Source: Vombatus ursinus
Taxonomy: Eukaryota > Chordata > Mammalia > Diprotodontia > Vombatidae
Length of the DNA: 64,000 nucleotides
NCBI RefSeq assembly: GCF_900497805.2
Contig: NW_020954590.1
Span: 90,194,706 to 90,258,705, forward strand
Direction: 5' to 3'
The notes beneath the pieces are model-generated. The model was given only the letters and a program-made list of their open reading frames with translations, searched no databases and had not been told where the DNA came from. Of this stretch, positions 23,890 through 38,345 are shown piece after piece (the first letter of the stretch is position 1; each line of letters begins with the position of its first letter). A program made the translations under genes and the position numbers.

Positions 23890-24730
23890 ACTGAATATTA
23901 TCCTTGTGGACAAATTGGAATCAAAAAATATCTTGACAAGTTTAAATGTTAGAATGATTACTTACAGACAAAATTCTGTAGGGGTCAATGCAAAGTCTTA
24001 CACTTGGATTCAAAATATCAACTTTTCAAGTAAAAGATAAAGAGACATGACCATTTAGAGGTTTCTGTGAAAAAATCTAGGAGTTTTATTGTCCCTAAAT
24101 CTCAATGTGAAAAAATAGTGTGACGTGGCAGCTGGAAGAGTTAACTTGATCTTATTGTTAATGTAGTTATAGTGTCCCAAGGCTAGAGCTACAACAATCT
24201 TTTTTCATCTCAGATCAGACTACAGCTGGAATATTGCTTTGTTTTGGGTGGCTTTTTAGGAAAGAAATTAACAAATTGAGGCACGCAATCAGGATTTTGA
24301 AGTCCCTTGAGATAACCTTACATGATGAGAACTGGTTTAAGGAACTGGAGACATTTAGCTTGGAGAAGAGAAGAGTTAAGTGGATCATGACAACTAGCTT
24401 CAAGTATAGGAAGAGCTATCACCTGGGGAAAAAAAAAAGAGAGTTTGACCCCAGAAGGCAGTACTAGGAACAGTGGGTGCAAACTGAAGAGGTTGCTTTT
24501 TGACTCCACGAAAGGGAAAATTTCCTAATATATAGAGCTGTCCAAACTCTTGAATGAACTGACTTGGAAAGTAGTAGGTTTCACCTTAACTACAAGTCTT
24601 TATGGGGAGGTTGGATAACTATTTCTTGTGAATATTATAGAAGGGATTCTTAGTCGAAAGGTTAGACTAAATGATCTTGAATGTACTATGAACTCAGATT
24701 TTGTGAACAACAGTTTTGGACATGTTGAGA
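23890..24730 (+). mobile_element. L3/CR1 LINE 3' end
   Basis: Sense CR1-clade ORF2 end. The reading SLEKRRV at 24357-24377 matches the CR1 block LFSLEKRRLRGD. 24440-24480 (CCCCAGAAGGCAGTACTAGG) and the 3' end 'AGACTAAATGATCTTGAATG' match the L3/CR1 tail. Too degenerate to encode protein. Confidence 0.85.
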
Positions 24731-25124
24731 TGGAGGTGCTGGTGAGTTATTAAAACGGAGCTATCCAACATGCAGTTATAGATATAGAGCTAGAACTCTA
24801 GAGCGGGATTTTCAATGAAGATGAAATGAATTGAATTGCAATGAAGATAAAGATTTGGGAGCTATCTACTTTGAATGGTAATTAAGTCATGGTAGTGAAT
24901 GAAATAATTAAGGGACTATAGACACAGAAGATAAGAGAGGTTGTGAATTTTTAGCAAAATTAAAGAAATGAAAAATAGAATCTTGGTATGGATGGTCATG
25001 TTTTGGGTGTGAGAAGAGGTTGAAGAGCCAACAAAAGACAGAGAATGTTTGGTCAGAGAAGTAAGAGTGTAGTATTTTTTTTTAATTGGAAGGAAGAGGT
25101 ATTGAACCATAGGGTAGTGGTCAA

Positions 25125-25560
25125 CAGTGTTGTGGTTGTTGTCCTCCATAATCAAAGAGGATCAAAATGACATCACTATGTCAGGGTCAATGTACAGTTT
25201 GCTGACTGTAGCTGATCAGACCAAAAGGAGTTTGGAAGGCTCTGTCCTAGATCTGGCGTGAATTATATGGACATTTGGAATGGAAATTTCTATAAATTTG
25301 CACATATCATGTTTCTTTTGAACTACTGCAATTCTGCCTTGCTTGTAGAGCATGGCAACTTCTTTGATTTCATGCCATGCTGAGCCATCCTGTGTCAGTG
25401 TCTCCTAGGTCTCCTAATCAATTCCAGAGTTCTTCAGAGAGACTTTGAGAGTACCCTTGTATCTCTTCTGACCTGAGTGCTGGCCTTGTGTGAATTCTCC
25501 ATAAAATAGTGTTTGAAGCAAATGTACATTTGACCTTTGAACAACATGGCTGGCACAGAT
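25125..25560 (-). mobile_element. LINE ORF2 3' end, antisense
   Basis: The - strand reads LFYGEFTQGQ, then QKRYKGTLKVSLKNSGID, and further on QGRIAVVQKKHD. This corresponds to the C-terminus of a vertebrate LINE ORF2 (a block usually like LFYGELTQGKRSHGGQKKRYKDTLK). Clade (CR1 or RTE type) not settled. Its 3' terminus is shared with the short repeats at 22905 and 50610. Confidence 0.75.
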
Positions 25561-26285
25561 GTTAAAGAAGATGAAAAGAGAAAAATTCATTAGATTTAGA
25601 AATATGAAGATAATTATTTAAGCAACTCTCTTAAATGTTACTAGAGTTGAAGGGATGGAAGCCATTTTTCAAGTGATTGAGAAATGAGTGGGTGGTGAGG
25701 AGGTGGAAGCAATGACTATAAAATATTTTTCATTAATGTTTGCCCAAAGATAGGATGATAAATTGAGGGAATACTGCACTTCAGAGAAGGTTTTGGCCAT
25801 TGTTGCTTTGTTTCCTGTAGGATAAGGGGAGATCTCAGTGCATTTGTAGCTCACAAGTAAGAAACCAACAGAAAGGGAGCTGCACAAAAAGGAGGACCTA
25901 CCTGACGGGGAAAAAAATCTCAAAGGAAAGTGACACAAATGAGATCATTAGCTCTTGGCAAAGCGGAAGGCTGATCTTTAGAAGAGCTGCTGATTTTTTG
26001 TCGGTTTTATGTCAAGTGCAATGACCCAAACACGTGAATTTTCTGTGTAGAAGGGAAGTTTGATCAGAGCTTTTAGTCTTGGTGGAGAGGAACCTTATTC
26101 TTCCACTCGTCCAGTGAACTGAAACAATAAAACAAAAATATTTTAAAAATAAAAACCAGAATAATTTTTATTCTCAGAATGGAAATTTTTTAATGTATAG
26201 TTTATAGATTCCCCCATGATAGAATCAACTCCACTGTTGTTCCTATGTGAAGTGTGTCAATCTTGTCTCTTAATGCTTCACTCAT
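25561..26285. other. Intron 5 sequence without recognised features
   Basis: No repeat family recognised. It holds no supported exon. Confidence 0.45.
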
Positions 26286-26289
26286 ATTG

Positions 26290-26445
26290 TAATTTCCCAA
26301 ACTAAAGTTTCCCTCCCTAGGAACCATTCCCCTTTATGTGATGTCTCTCTATTAGGATGTTAGCTCCCTCAGTACAGAGGCTGTCCTTGCTTTTTGCATT
26401 TCTATCCTTAACACTTAGTAGCATTTAATAAATCCTCTTTCATCC
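26290..26445 (+). mobile_element. L2 LINE 3' tail
   Basis: 'GATGTTAGCTCCCTCAGTAC', then ACACTTAGTAGCATTTAATAAA. Confidence 0.65.
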
Positions 26446-28194
<1,749 letters not shown>

Positions 28195-28819
28195 TGATTC
28201 ATATATAAGACTTGGATACTGAGGCCTACTGGCAAGTTTAAAAGAAGTACAGTATATTATACTTCATGGAGTACATTGAAATTTGGTGGCACTGCTACTT
28301 TTAGTTTAATAAATGTTTCTTGTCTCCTGCACAAACTACTATCCTATGTAGATATGGGGGAAGGGACTGGTGGAAAAGAAGTGATGGAAATACCTGACAT
28401 GGTTTCTTCTATTAAAGAGTTTACATTACTACTTAAGAACATATGGTATGTATGCAAAAAAAAAGGAACCTTCAAGATAAATGATATTCATGTTCCTAAG
28501 CAATGTCATTGGGTTGCAGTTTCATCTGAAGGTGTCCTAGGTCTTTTTTAATTGTCTTTATACTTTTCTTGGTGGCCTCAGTGTGGTCCCCGCCTAATTG
28601 TGACCGTGGCTTATATCAGAATTTGTGTTGGGGTCTTCAGAAATTTCATGATCCCTAATCCTAGTTCTAACCCTTAACCCTATAGTTTCTTTATGTAAGA
28701 AATGATCATATATTTTCTGTCTCCTGCCTAAACTCTGTGTATATATAGGAATCCATGATAGGAATGGGGTGAGGAGAAGGAAAACAAGTTTAACATCTTT
28801 CTAGGAGTTTTTGCTTTGA

Positions 28820-28985
28820 GACTTTCTAAATTAGATGATCTAGGGTCTAGTTCACAGAAGAAGAATTAGAGAACCTAGTTGCCCACATAACCACCGAGGA
28901 CCCCAGTTTCCTGATCTGCAAAATGAAGAGATTGGACTAAATGACCCCAACTTCAACATCCTATGATTCTCTGACTTGTTTAAAG
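28820..28985 (+). mobile_element. MIR-like SINE remnant
   Basis: 'CCCCAGTTTCCTGATCTGCA' and GAGATTGGACTAAATGACC. Confidence 0.65.
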
Positions 28986-29384
28986 GGTTTTCTTTTAAAG
29001 TTTAGTACAAAATTTAGTAGTTAATGTCTTTTAGATGTTTACAGTTATAATTACTGGAAGTCACAGTTGTCTAATAGGATAAAGATAGTCTCCATTTGGT
29101 TTAACCTTGCAAGGAAGGTTATCTAAAATCTTACCTTTAATTGCTTTTATTTACAACCAGCACAGAGTTTGAAATTGTACAATACTTGCTTTTCAGTAAA
29201 TAAGTCACATTCAGTGTAAAATACTTGGTGAAAAAGATTTTAAATGTGTTTCCAGCTAAGTGGTATATTGTAGTTGCATTTTTCTAAAAGCATTGATTTT
29301 CCATGCAGTTTTTCATAGTTATCTGTAAATTACCCACAAGTGATAGCTTTCCACTTAGTTATGAGATTAATGTCCACACAAGTG

Positions 29385-29620
29385 CAACCTGAGGGATTTG
29401 TAGAGAACCACTAATGAAGATCGTAGATTTAGTGGTGGAAGGAAGCTTGTAGATTATTTAGTCCATCCCCGTCATTTTACTGTCGAAGAAATTGTTACTG
29501 AGAGAAGTTAAATTCCCTGCCCAAGGTTACCTGAGGAGCAAAGTGGGAGAGTCAGGATTTGAACCCTAGCCCTTTAACTTCATATCCACCATGCTTTCTA
29601 CTAAGTCATGCTTCTTTTAG
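29385..29620 (-). mobile_element. MIR-type SINE, antisense
   Basis: 'GCCCAAGGTTACCTGAGGAG', 'GTCAGGATTTGAACCCTAGC' and a CCACCATGCTTTCTA end are reversed MIR-like blocks. Confidence 0.75.
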
Positions 29621-30125
29621 CCATCTCTGCCCTTTTAAACTCTTTTTTTTTAAGGGAATCTGATTTATCTCCTCCATCTGTGCTTTTCTGTTGCAAGTAC
29701 CAGTAGTGGCTTCATATTTCAGCATTGGCTAGGCCATGCCAATTAAAATAATTGTGTGTTTCACAGTTGATTCTTGAGAATAATTCTTTTCCTCATAAGA
29801 TCTTGCCCTGCTGGGATGATAAAACCGGGATGTTTGCCTTTACAGCATTGTTTTGACTTAAATTGTAATAAAATTTTGATTTGTTTCAAATTGTAGAATT
29901 TGTCAGTCTGCCAAGACTTTTACTAAAACAACAAAAAACCCCAACATTTTGAATATTTTAGAGAACTAAAACCTTTTAAGTATTTTTCTGTTATGACAAA
30001 AGTTGTGTCCTTTAAAGAACCCTTATCTTCCAAAATTTAGCTCTCCTACAAAAATGAAGGTTTCCTTAAAAGAAAGGAGAATAATATGCTTTCTATGATA
30101 TACAATGCTGTCTTAAGTGCAGAGA
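29621..30125. other. Intron 6 sequence without recognised features
   Basis: AT-rich. No repeat or exon recognised. Confidence 0.5.
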
Positions 30126-30129
30126 AAGT

Positions 30130-30395
30130 GTGGAGAAGAATAATAACTTCTGTTTAGATAGAGCTTTATGGTTAGAAAGTACTTTACCACTATACTGTCT
30201 CATTTGCTCTTCAGAAAAAAATCATTGAAATAAATGACTAAAGTATTGTAAGCCTCATTTTACAGAAGAGGGTTTTGAAATTCAGAGAAGTTAACAGTGA
30301 ACTGGTCAGTCACACAGCTAGTAAATGACAGAAATTGGAAATGACCTATGTCTTCTGACTCAAATACCAGTACTCATTCTATGACACTTTATTAT
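30130..30395 (-). mobile_element. MIR/THER1 SINE, antisense
   Basis: 'CTCATTTTACAGAAGAGGGT' and 'CAGTCACACAGCTAGTAAAT' in an otherwise diverged CORE-SINE. Confidence 0.75.
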
Positions 30396-31114
30396 ATAAC
30401 CCATAAAGTTTAGAGGAAACTTCAAACTTAGGGTTATGGGTTCAAGGTCACCATTATCATGCTATCTTTGTATATAATGAAGGAAGAGACTCTGGTTTCT
30501 ATGTTTAATCCATATTGGTCCATTGACCACTGGCAAATTCAAAATGGACTAATTTTACTTTAATGATTTTAGTTACAAGGAACTTCAGAATCTTCACTCT
30601 TAAAATGAAGAGATTGCACTGCATGGCCCCAGGTCCCTTCTAGCCCATGATCTATGTTCATATAATTCTTTTCTTTCATCCTCTCCTGTTTTGTTATTTT
30701 GTCTATGTTCAATATTTCTTCTTTATTTTCATCATGGAGCCTACATTTGATGGAAGAGCTCCTACTTATATACTTTCAACATGCCTCAGTAGAAAGGATA
30801 CTTGATTTGGAATCAGAGGTCAGTGGCAATGCAGGATTCAAACACAGTTCTTCTGATTCTAGATTTGATGCTCTTTCTGCTACACAATGGCTTCCTCTTC
30901 TTCTCTGTCTCTCTATATCATTTAAGCTCAAATTTGTGGCCATCTGAAGAAATGTTTAAAAAAAATGTGTCAAGATCCTAGGCGCTCCCTTGAGTTCAGA
31001 AGGATGTTTGAATTTGCTACTGGTCTTGTCTAATGCTGCTATTAGAGGTGTTAAGGGGAAACGTACTTATTGTTTTCAACATAGACTTTTACTTTCTTTT
31101 ATCTTCACTGAATT

Positions 31115-31365
31115 CTCCCCACTTTATAATAATAAAAACAGACATTTATGTAAAACTTCATATGCATGGTATCACTTGTTTCTTACAATATCCCTGCCAA
31201 ATAGTTGATGCAGATATTATTATCCTCATTTTATTGGCAAGGAAAGATTCAGAGATTTTAAAAGACTTACTCATGGTTTCACCACTATTATGTATTAGAG
31301 GGAGCATTCAAACCCAGGTCTCTCCTGATTCTAGGTCCAGCATTCGTTACCATATGTTAAGTTGC
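31115..31365 (-). mobile_element. MIR/THER1 SINE, antisense
   Basis: 'CCTCATTTTATTGGCAAGGA' and 'CATTCAAACCCAGGTCTCTC' are reversed MIR blocks. Confidence 0.7.
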
Positions 31366-31429
31366 ATCACAGTGAGCCAGGCCCTCCCAACAATTATAAT
31401 AGTATTTATATTTATATAACACCTTACCA

Positions 31430-32010
31430 TATAGTCAGTTAATCAGCAAACATTTAAGTGCCTTCTTTGTCCTAAGTATTATACCAGTATTCACGTTAGG
31501 CACTAGGGATTCAAGGGGAAAAATGAAATATTCCCTACTCTTTTACATTTTTATCAGGGGAAATCTTAAATACACATATCTACTTTGTACATATACTAAA
31601 TATATATATAATAAGTACATAGTAATATCTTTTGGGAAGAGGGTGGTGGTGATATGGGATACTAGCAGATGGATGGCCCAAGACCATAATTATATACTCT
31701 CTTAGGTCACCTGCCAACAAACTTGACCACTTTTATATAGTAAACACTTAATAAATGATTAATCTATCTATATATCTATAGGAGATGGCATTTGAGACAA
31801 ACTTTTAGAAGCTAAGGACTCTGACAGCAAAAGGAGAGGAGAGCACCTATTCTAGACATGAGGGATAGCCTATTCAAAGACATTGAGATAGGAGATAAAA
31901 ATTTGTGGGAAAGAAACAGCAAGTAGAGTTTGGGTGGGAGTAATTTGTAAACAGACTGGAAATGTAAGCAGGACCAAGATTGTGAAGAACTTTAAATAAC
32001 TTTAAATCTG
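31430..32010 (-). mobile_element. L2 LINE, antisense
   Basis: The reversed tail 'AGCAAACATTTAAGTGCCTT' is followed by reversed L2 3' UTR. The copy ends in a region equivalent to ORF2 ('GATTGTGAAGAACTTTAAAT'). Confidence 0.65.
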
Positions 32011-32054
32011 GACCTGTACAACAGCTCTGTGAGGCAGTTAGTGTGATTATTAAG

Positions 32055-32160
32055 GTAAGAAGAAGCAGCTAGGTTGCACTGAGCCTGGAGTCAGTAAGAC
32101 CTGCATTCAAATCCAGCCTCGGACACTTACTACCTGTGTGACCTTGGACAAGTTTATTGC
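32055..32160 (+). mobile_element. tRNA-derived SINE, truncated
   Basis: GCAGCTAGGTTGCACTGAGC, then CTGGAGTCAGTAAGACCTGC and GTGTGACCTTGGACAAG. The 3' end is replaced by the adjoining L1. Confidence 0.75.
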
Positions 32161-33854
32161 ATTGATATTCATTAAGGAAATTTGTCTATATATTTATTTC
32201 TCTGTTTTTGCTTTTCATGGTTTAGGTATCTGAGCCAATTTGTGTCATAAAAGAAGTTTTGTAGGACCCCTTTATCTGTACTTTCCAATAGTTGAAATAA
32301 TTTTGGGATTAATTGTTCATTAAATGTTTGGTAGAATTCACTTGGAAATCCTTCTGGTTCTGGGTATTTTTCTTAGGGAGCTCATGTATGGCTTTTTCAA
32401 TTTTTTTTCTAAGACATGGTTATTTAAATATTCAATTTCCTCTTTTGTTTATCTGGGTAGGTTTTTTTTTTGGTAAGTATTCGTTAATTTCGCTTAGATT
32501 GTAAAGTAAGTTTTACTGCTATATGATTGGGCAAAATATCACCTCATAATTGTTATAATTCATCTTTGTTGGTGGTTAATTCACCCTTTTCACATTTGAT
32601 GCTGGTAATTTGGTTATTATCTTATTTACTTTTTGAAAAAATCAAATTAACCTATGGTTTACTTATTGTATTAGCTAGTGGTGTTTAATTGGGAATTTTA
32701 AATTTGTCCTTTTTCTATTTTTTTTTTACTCTCATGCCCAATTCATTGATCTGCCCTTTCTTTTATTGCTGTATACATTTAGAGAAACATTTTCCCCCTA
32801 AGCACTGTTTTGGCTGCATTCCACAAATTTTGATATGTTATCTCATTGTTGTCCTCTTTAATGAAGTTGATTATTTCTATGATTTCTTCTTTGACCCAGT
32901 TACTCATTCTTTAGGAGTAGATTATTTAGTTTCCAATTAATTTATAATCTATGCTTCCACAGTCCCCTTTTTTTAAAATGTAATTTTTATTACATTTTGG
33001 TCTGAAAAGGATACATTTAATATTTCTGATTTTCTGATTGCATCTTGAGGTTTTTATGCTCTAGGACATGGTAAATTTTTTTGAAGGTTGCATTTACAGC
33101 TGAGAAAAAAGGTAAGCTCCTTTTTATTTCCATTCAGTTTTCTCCAGAGGTCTATTATAGCTAACTTTTCTAAAATCCTATTCATCTCCTTGACTTCTTT
33201 ATTATTTATTTTATGGTTAGATTTATATAACTCTGAGTGGGGAAAGTTGAGCTCCCCCACTAGCATAGTTTTACTGTCCATTTCCTTCTGTAATTTATTT
33301 CACTTTTCCTTTAAGAGTTTGGATGCTATACCATTTGGTGCATATACTCTTAGTATTCATATTACTTCATTGTCTATAGTGCCTTTTACCAAGCAGTATT
33401 TTCCCTTTTATTATTTTTATTTAGTTTTGCTTTTGCTTTGTCTGAGATCATAATTGCTACCCCTGTCTTTCTTGTATCAGTTGATACATGATTGATTCTT
33501 CTCCAGACTTTTATTTTAACTCTGTGTGTGTCTCTTTGTTTCAAGTGTGTTTCTTGTAAAGAGCATATTGCTGGAGTCTGGTTTTTAATCTGTTCTTCTC
33601 TCCACTTCTGTTTTATGGGTTAGTTCATCACATTCACATTCACAGTTACGATTACTAAGTGTGCATTTCTCTCCATCCTATTTTCTTCTTTTTATCACTC
33701 TCTCTTTTTTTATTCTGTCACTTCTCTAAAGTCTGTTTTGCTTCTGACTATTGCCTCTTTTTTATCTGCTCTCCTTTTCATTACCTCTCTTTATCTTATC
33801 TCATTCCCCTCCTACTTCCCAGTTGCGTAAGATAGATTTCTATTATCATTTGGT

Positions 33855-34010
33855 ATAATTATATATATATATATATATATGTATACATGTATATACATAT
33901 GTACATTTGTATATGTATACACATGTGTATGTACATACTTACACATGTGTATATGTGTATGTGTGACACACACACACACACACACATATATATACACACA
34001 CACACACATA
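33855..34010. repeat. AT/AC microsatellite inside the L1
   Basis: TA run followed by ATGTGTATA steps and two CA runs. Confidence 0.95.
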
Positions 34011-35745
34011 CCCTTTTTTAACCAATTTAGATGTGATTAAGGTTCAAGTGTTGCCTGTCTCCCCCCCCCATTTTCCTCTTCATTATAAAAGTTCTTCCTT
34101 GTGAACTTCTTTTTTATGAGATAATTTCTCCCATTCTTCTCCTCCCTTACCCCCTTCTCTCAGGGCATCCCTCTTTCTTGTCTATTTTTTAATGTCATCT
34201 CAACAAAATTGACTCACTTCTGCATCCTCTACGTAGAATCTTGCTAATTGTCATAATAATGATAAAGCTCTTAGAAGATACTTGCATCATCTTCCCATAT
34301 GGAAATGTAAACAATTTAACCTTATTTTTTTCATGTTTACCTTTTTATGCTTCTCTTTAGTCTTATATTTGAAAGTCAAATTTCCTATTCAGCTCTGGCT
34401 TACTCTGGATTACACTCAGCTTTGTTGGATAGGTTACTGTTGGTTGTAATTTCAGCTCTTTTGCTTTCTGCAATATCATATTCCAAGTCTTCTGCTCCTT
34501 TGCTGTGGTAGCTGCTAAAACTGGTGTGATCCTTACTGTGCCTCCATGGTATTTGAATGTTTTTCTTTCTGGCTGCCTGAAGTATTTTCTCGTTGACATA
34601 AGAGTGCTGGAACTTGGTTATAATATTCCTGGAAATTTTCATTTTGAGATCTCTTTTAGGTGGTGATTAGTTAATTTTTTCAATTTTTGTTTTACCCTCT
34701 AGTTCTAGGATATTGGAGCAGTTTTCCTTTCAGGTAGTTCAATAATTCTAAGATTATCTCTCTTCAATTTATTTTCCAGGACAGTTTTATTTTTCCTGAT
34801 GAGTCAATTCACATTTTCTTCTATTTTTTTTTTGTTTTATTGTTTCTTGATGTCTCATGGAGTCATTAACTTCCACTTGCCAAATTCTAAGTTTTAAAGA
34901 ATTATTTTTTTTCAGTGAGGTTTTGTAACTTTTTTCTTTTGCACTTGGCCAATTCTGATTTTTAAGAGTTATTTTTATCAGTGAATTTTTGTACTTTTTT
35001 CTGTTTGACTAATTCTAATTTTTAAAGTGTTATTTTCCTTAGCATTATGTGACTTGTTAATTATCTTTTCATAATTTTCTTCATTTGATCTCGTTTCTAT
35101 ACTTAATTTTTTCTCTACCACTCTTATTTAATTTGAAAAAATCATTTTTTAAGCTCTCAGGAATTCTCTTTGGCCTTGTTTCCAATTTACTTTTTTTTTT
35201 CCCTTTGAGGTTTTGCTTATAGCTGTTTTGACTTAATTGTCTCCTTTTGAGTTTGTGTCTTGATCTTCCTTGTCAACACAGTAGATTTTTATGGCTAGTT
35301 TCTTTTTTTGTTGTTTCCTCATTTTTCTAGCCTATTTCTTCATTTTTAATTTTATGTTAAACTTGGGCTCTGTTCCCAGCAGAAGTGGGGAGGTGTACTG
35401 TCTCAAGATTTAGCTTTTTTCATACTGCTGTTTACAGAACTAGTTCTGGGGGTTTGGAAATTTTCATTTCTTCTAAGTTGGTGTGATCTAGAGGGAGATG
35501 TGGTCACTGCTGTCCTTGTCTGCACTCTCATCCTTATCCAGTATTTGCCCCTGATCTCTTGGGATTACAATTAACACAGGAGCTCCTTAGGAGCCCTGCT
35601 CTTTTGAGTCCAGAAACAATATGGTTCCTCAATGTTCTTGAACCCTTGTGACCTAAGGCAATACTGCTCCCTGCTACTCCTGCTACCTCTTAACCATAAG
35701 TGCTCCTTTCCACCTTTGAACTATAACATAGAAGTAGGTATAGGC

Positions 35746-35948
35746 CAAGAGTGGGGAACCCACAGCCTCAAGGCCATGTGTGGCCCTCTAGGTCCTCAAG
35801 TGTGGCCCTTAAACTGAATCCAAACTTCACAGAACAAATCCCCTTAATAAAAGCATTTATTCTCTAATACTTAGATTCAGTCAAAGGGCCACACTTGAGG
35901 GCCTAGAAGGCCACATGTGGCCTTGAGGCTGCAGATTCTCCACTCCTG
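35746..35948. mobile_element. hAT miniature element, near-palindromic
   Basis: 203 bp whose two halves are nearly reverse complements: left CAAGAGTGGGGAACCCACAG, right CTGCAGATTCTCCACTCCTG. Flanked by GTATAGGC (35738-35745) and GTGTAGGC (35949-35956), an 8-bp duplication with one change. Inserted in the L1, so younger than it. Same family as 11412-11538, which is shorter. Confidence 0.9.
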
Positions 35949-36609
35949 GTGTAGGCAATGAATTTGTCCAACGGTGTCTGGCCTTGGGTTCAGTGCTAGT
36001 ATTAGGGTCCTTTGTAATCTTTTTCTGACCAATCGCCAGGTCCCCTTACTGTCTCTGGCTTAAGAACCCCAGAAGCTTCTGCTGCTTCTGTTGCTATCAC
36101 CTACCTAGTCCCACCACTGGTATTTCATCCATTCTGGCTCTGACTGAGCCTTGACTCCTGTCTCAGGAGTCCTGATGTTCTAAGTTGTCTTAGGCTTGAA
36201 GAATGCCTCACTGTGATCTTTTGTTGACTCTTCCACATCAAAATTTGATTTATTTTCAGGTTTGGAGTTGAATTTTGGGAGAGCTTCCCTAAGTGCTTCC
36301 TCTACTCTGCCATCTTGGTTCTGACCCTGGAAGCCTAAGTTGGCTTAGAATTTTATGTATGGTTTTTGATATTATTTCTGTATTGTCTTCAGTAATTACT
36401 GCATTTTAAACTTTTAAAATCTCTTGTACAATTTTCATGTATTACTTACTGCAGCATGTAATTTAAACTTTTAAAACCAACTTTTGTTTTGGGGGGTACA
36501 TATAAATTCATGAGTTCTTTTATACTTGTTTTTCTCTTTTTAAAAATTTTCTTCACCTCTCTACTTTCTTAATTCCAAATTTATTATTCATTTTTTCAGA
36601 GCTTCTGAT

Positions 36610-36720
36610 ACTTTAGGCAAGTCACGCTCCCTTATTTGTCCTCAGTTTCTTCATTTGTAAAATAAAGGGAATGCCGTAGTTGGTCTTTGAGGTCTCTTGC
36701 AGCTTGTGATTATGATCCCT
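36610..36720 (+). mobile_element. MIR-like SINE 3' part
   Basis: 'TTAGGCAAGTCACGCTCCCT', then 'TCCTCAGTTTCTTCATTTGT' and TTGGTCTTTGAGGTCTCTTGC. Confidence 0.7.
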
Positions 36721-36869
36721 CTAATTTGTTTCACTTATTGAGATACATATTTTTTTAAATGAAAGCTCTTTTATATCTAACAAAGTCCTTCTGCACTCCA
36801 TCTCCTAAAGAGCCACGCTATATAGCAGAGAATTTTTATTCAGTTTTGATTATTTTGATAATTTCTACT

Positions 36870-37330
36870 TTTATTCTTACAGTAATTGTACTGTTTTTCT
36901 TGGTACACTTTGTATCATTTTATAAAAGTCTTTGTATTTTTCTCTGTATTCATATTCATCCTTTCTTATGCTACTGTAATAATCTGTATCATAGTTTGTT
37001 TAGTCATCTTCCAATCAATTGGTATGTACTTGGTTTTCAGTTCTTTACTGATATGCAAAAGCTTCTTTAATTTTTTTTTGTACATGTGGTATCTTTCATG
37101 GTCTTTAACTTCCTTGGGGTATATTCTTAGCAGTGGGACCTTTGGATCAAGGGGTATGGACATTTAAATTACTTTTTTAGTATACTTTTAAATCACTTTC
37201 CTGCGTGGTTACAACATTCAGAGCTCTACCACTAGTTTATTAGTGTGTTTGTCTTTCTAGAGCCCCTCCAGCATTTGTTATTTATATCTTTTTAATTCCT
37301 TGATGAATATCCTTTCTCTCACATGAATGT
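36870..37330 (-). mobile_element. L1 LINE 3' region, antisense
   Basis: 'CATCTTCCAATCAATTGGTA', 'TATTCTTAGCAGTGGGACCT' and 'GGATCAAGGGGTATGGACAT' are reversed marsupial L1 3' landmarks. Distinct from the L1 ending at 36335, because the order of parts is not continuous. Confidence 0.8.
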
Positions 37331-37924
37331 CTTTCTCTGCTATGACTTTTTTTTTAACTTCAGATAGACTGCATGTGTCCCATTCCATGTGAACCGAGGT
37401 ACTAGTCCATCTTGATCCAGGTCTAGTCTGTTTTATCTGTTATAACTCCAACTTGATCATACTTAATTTTAAAAAATGTTATAGTTCTTCTTATTTTTTT
37501 TTGCCAGAATTTTAGTTAAAGATTTTACTACCTTGGAGAGAGTGTCTGTCATGCACCAAGTTGTTTTTTCTCTTGCTAATCATATTTCTTCCTTGAGAGT
37601 TATGACTTTCATCCTAGCATTTTTTATTGTTCATTTATCTTTTTATCCATTCTACTGTTTCTTACCATTGTTACATTATCCCTGGGGTATCTACATAGTT
37701 TATTGTCTTGTCTTCTGTTTAAATTTAGGGTTTTTGGTTCACTTTGCTTTAAAGTATAATTTTTATTCACTGTTTTTTTTTAAGAATCTGTGAGCACTTT
37801 TCTGTCTGTGTAAGAGGTTGATTTGCTTGATAAATGTATTTATGCCTAATATTTCTCAGCCTTTTTAAATCTTTCAGCCTTTTCTATTCAGTTACCAGCA
37901 GCTTGGAGGCTAGATAGATAGATT

Positions 37925-38150
37925 TAGATAGGAAGATATGTGGCATAGTGGAAAGGGCATTGGGCATGAAGTCAGGAAGATCTGAGTTCATATCCTTCCT
38001 CAGATATTTAATAGCTATATATACTTCAGAAAGTCACCTAACCTTTCTGAGCCTCAGATTCCTCACTATAAAAGAGATTTAATAATAGCTCCTACCTCAC
38101 AGGGCTATTGAAGGAGTCATATATAAAATGCTTTATAAACATGGTTCTGA
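37925..38150 (+). mobile_element. MIR/THER1 SINE
   Basis: 'GTCAGGAAGATCTGAGTTCA', 'CCTTTCTGAGCCTCAGATTC' and 'TAAAATGCTTTATAAACATG'. Confidence 0.8.
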
Positions 38151-38154
38151 TATG

Positions 38155-38345
38155 AAGCCTGGGCTACTGGAAGGGACTTTAGAGGTCACAGGGTCTAATC
38201 CTTTAATTTTATACATGAGAGAACTGAAACCTAGACAGGTGAATTGATTGTTTAAGGTCTCATAAGTAGTAGGAGGTAGAGCCAAGACACCCACTGAATC
38301 ATTTGACTAAAAATTCTGTGTTTTTCCAGTGTACAATGATGTATC
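38155..38345 (-). mobile_element. MIR-type SINE, antisense
   Basis: 'TGGAAGGGACTTTAGAGGTC' and 'TTTAAGGTCTCATAAGTAGT'. It abuts the sense MIR at 37925. Confidence 0.65.

Larger units (their letters stand above)
32165..36335 (-). mobile_element. L1 LINE, antisense, 5' two-thirds (about 4.2 kb)
   Basis: Right end: the reversed L1 5' UTR start (CTCTGCCATCTTGGTTCTGA). 34363-34642: reversed ORF1, with - strand readings NIITKFQHSYVNEKILQAAR and WNMILQKAKELKLQPTVTYP in two frames. 32300-33660: reversed ORF2 endonuclease and start of reverse transcriptase (TTTTATTTTAACTCTGTGTG near the endonuclease end). The 3' part of ORF2 and 3' UTR are absent. Many stops and frameshifts. It contains a microsatellite (33855-34010) and a hAT miniature element (35746-35948). 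Confidence 0.85.

Noticed and set aside
33812-34009. Open frame rich in Val, Cys, Tyr and His
   Set aside because: Translated CA/TA microsatellite inside the L1.
34363-34642. Overlapping - strand open frames as host genes
   Set aside because: They match L1 ORF1 and belong to the antisense L1.
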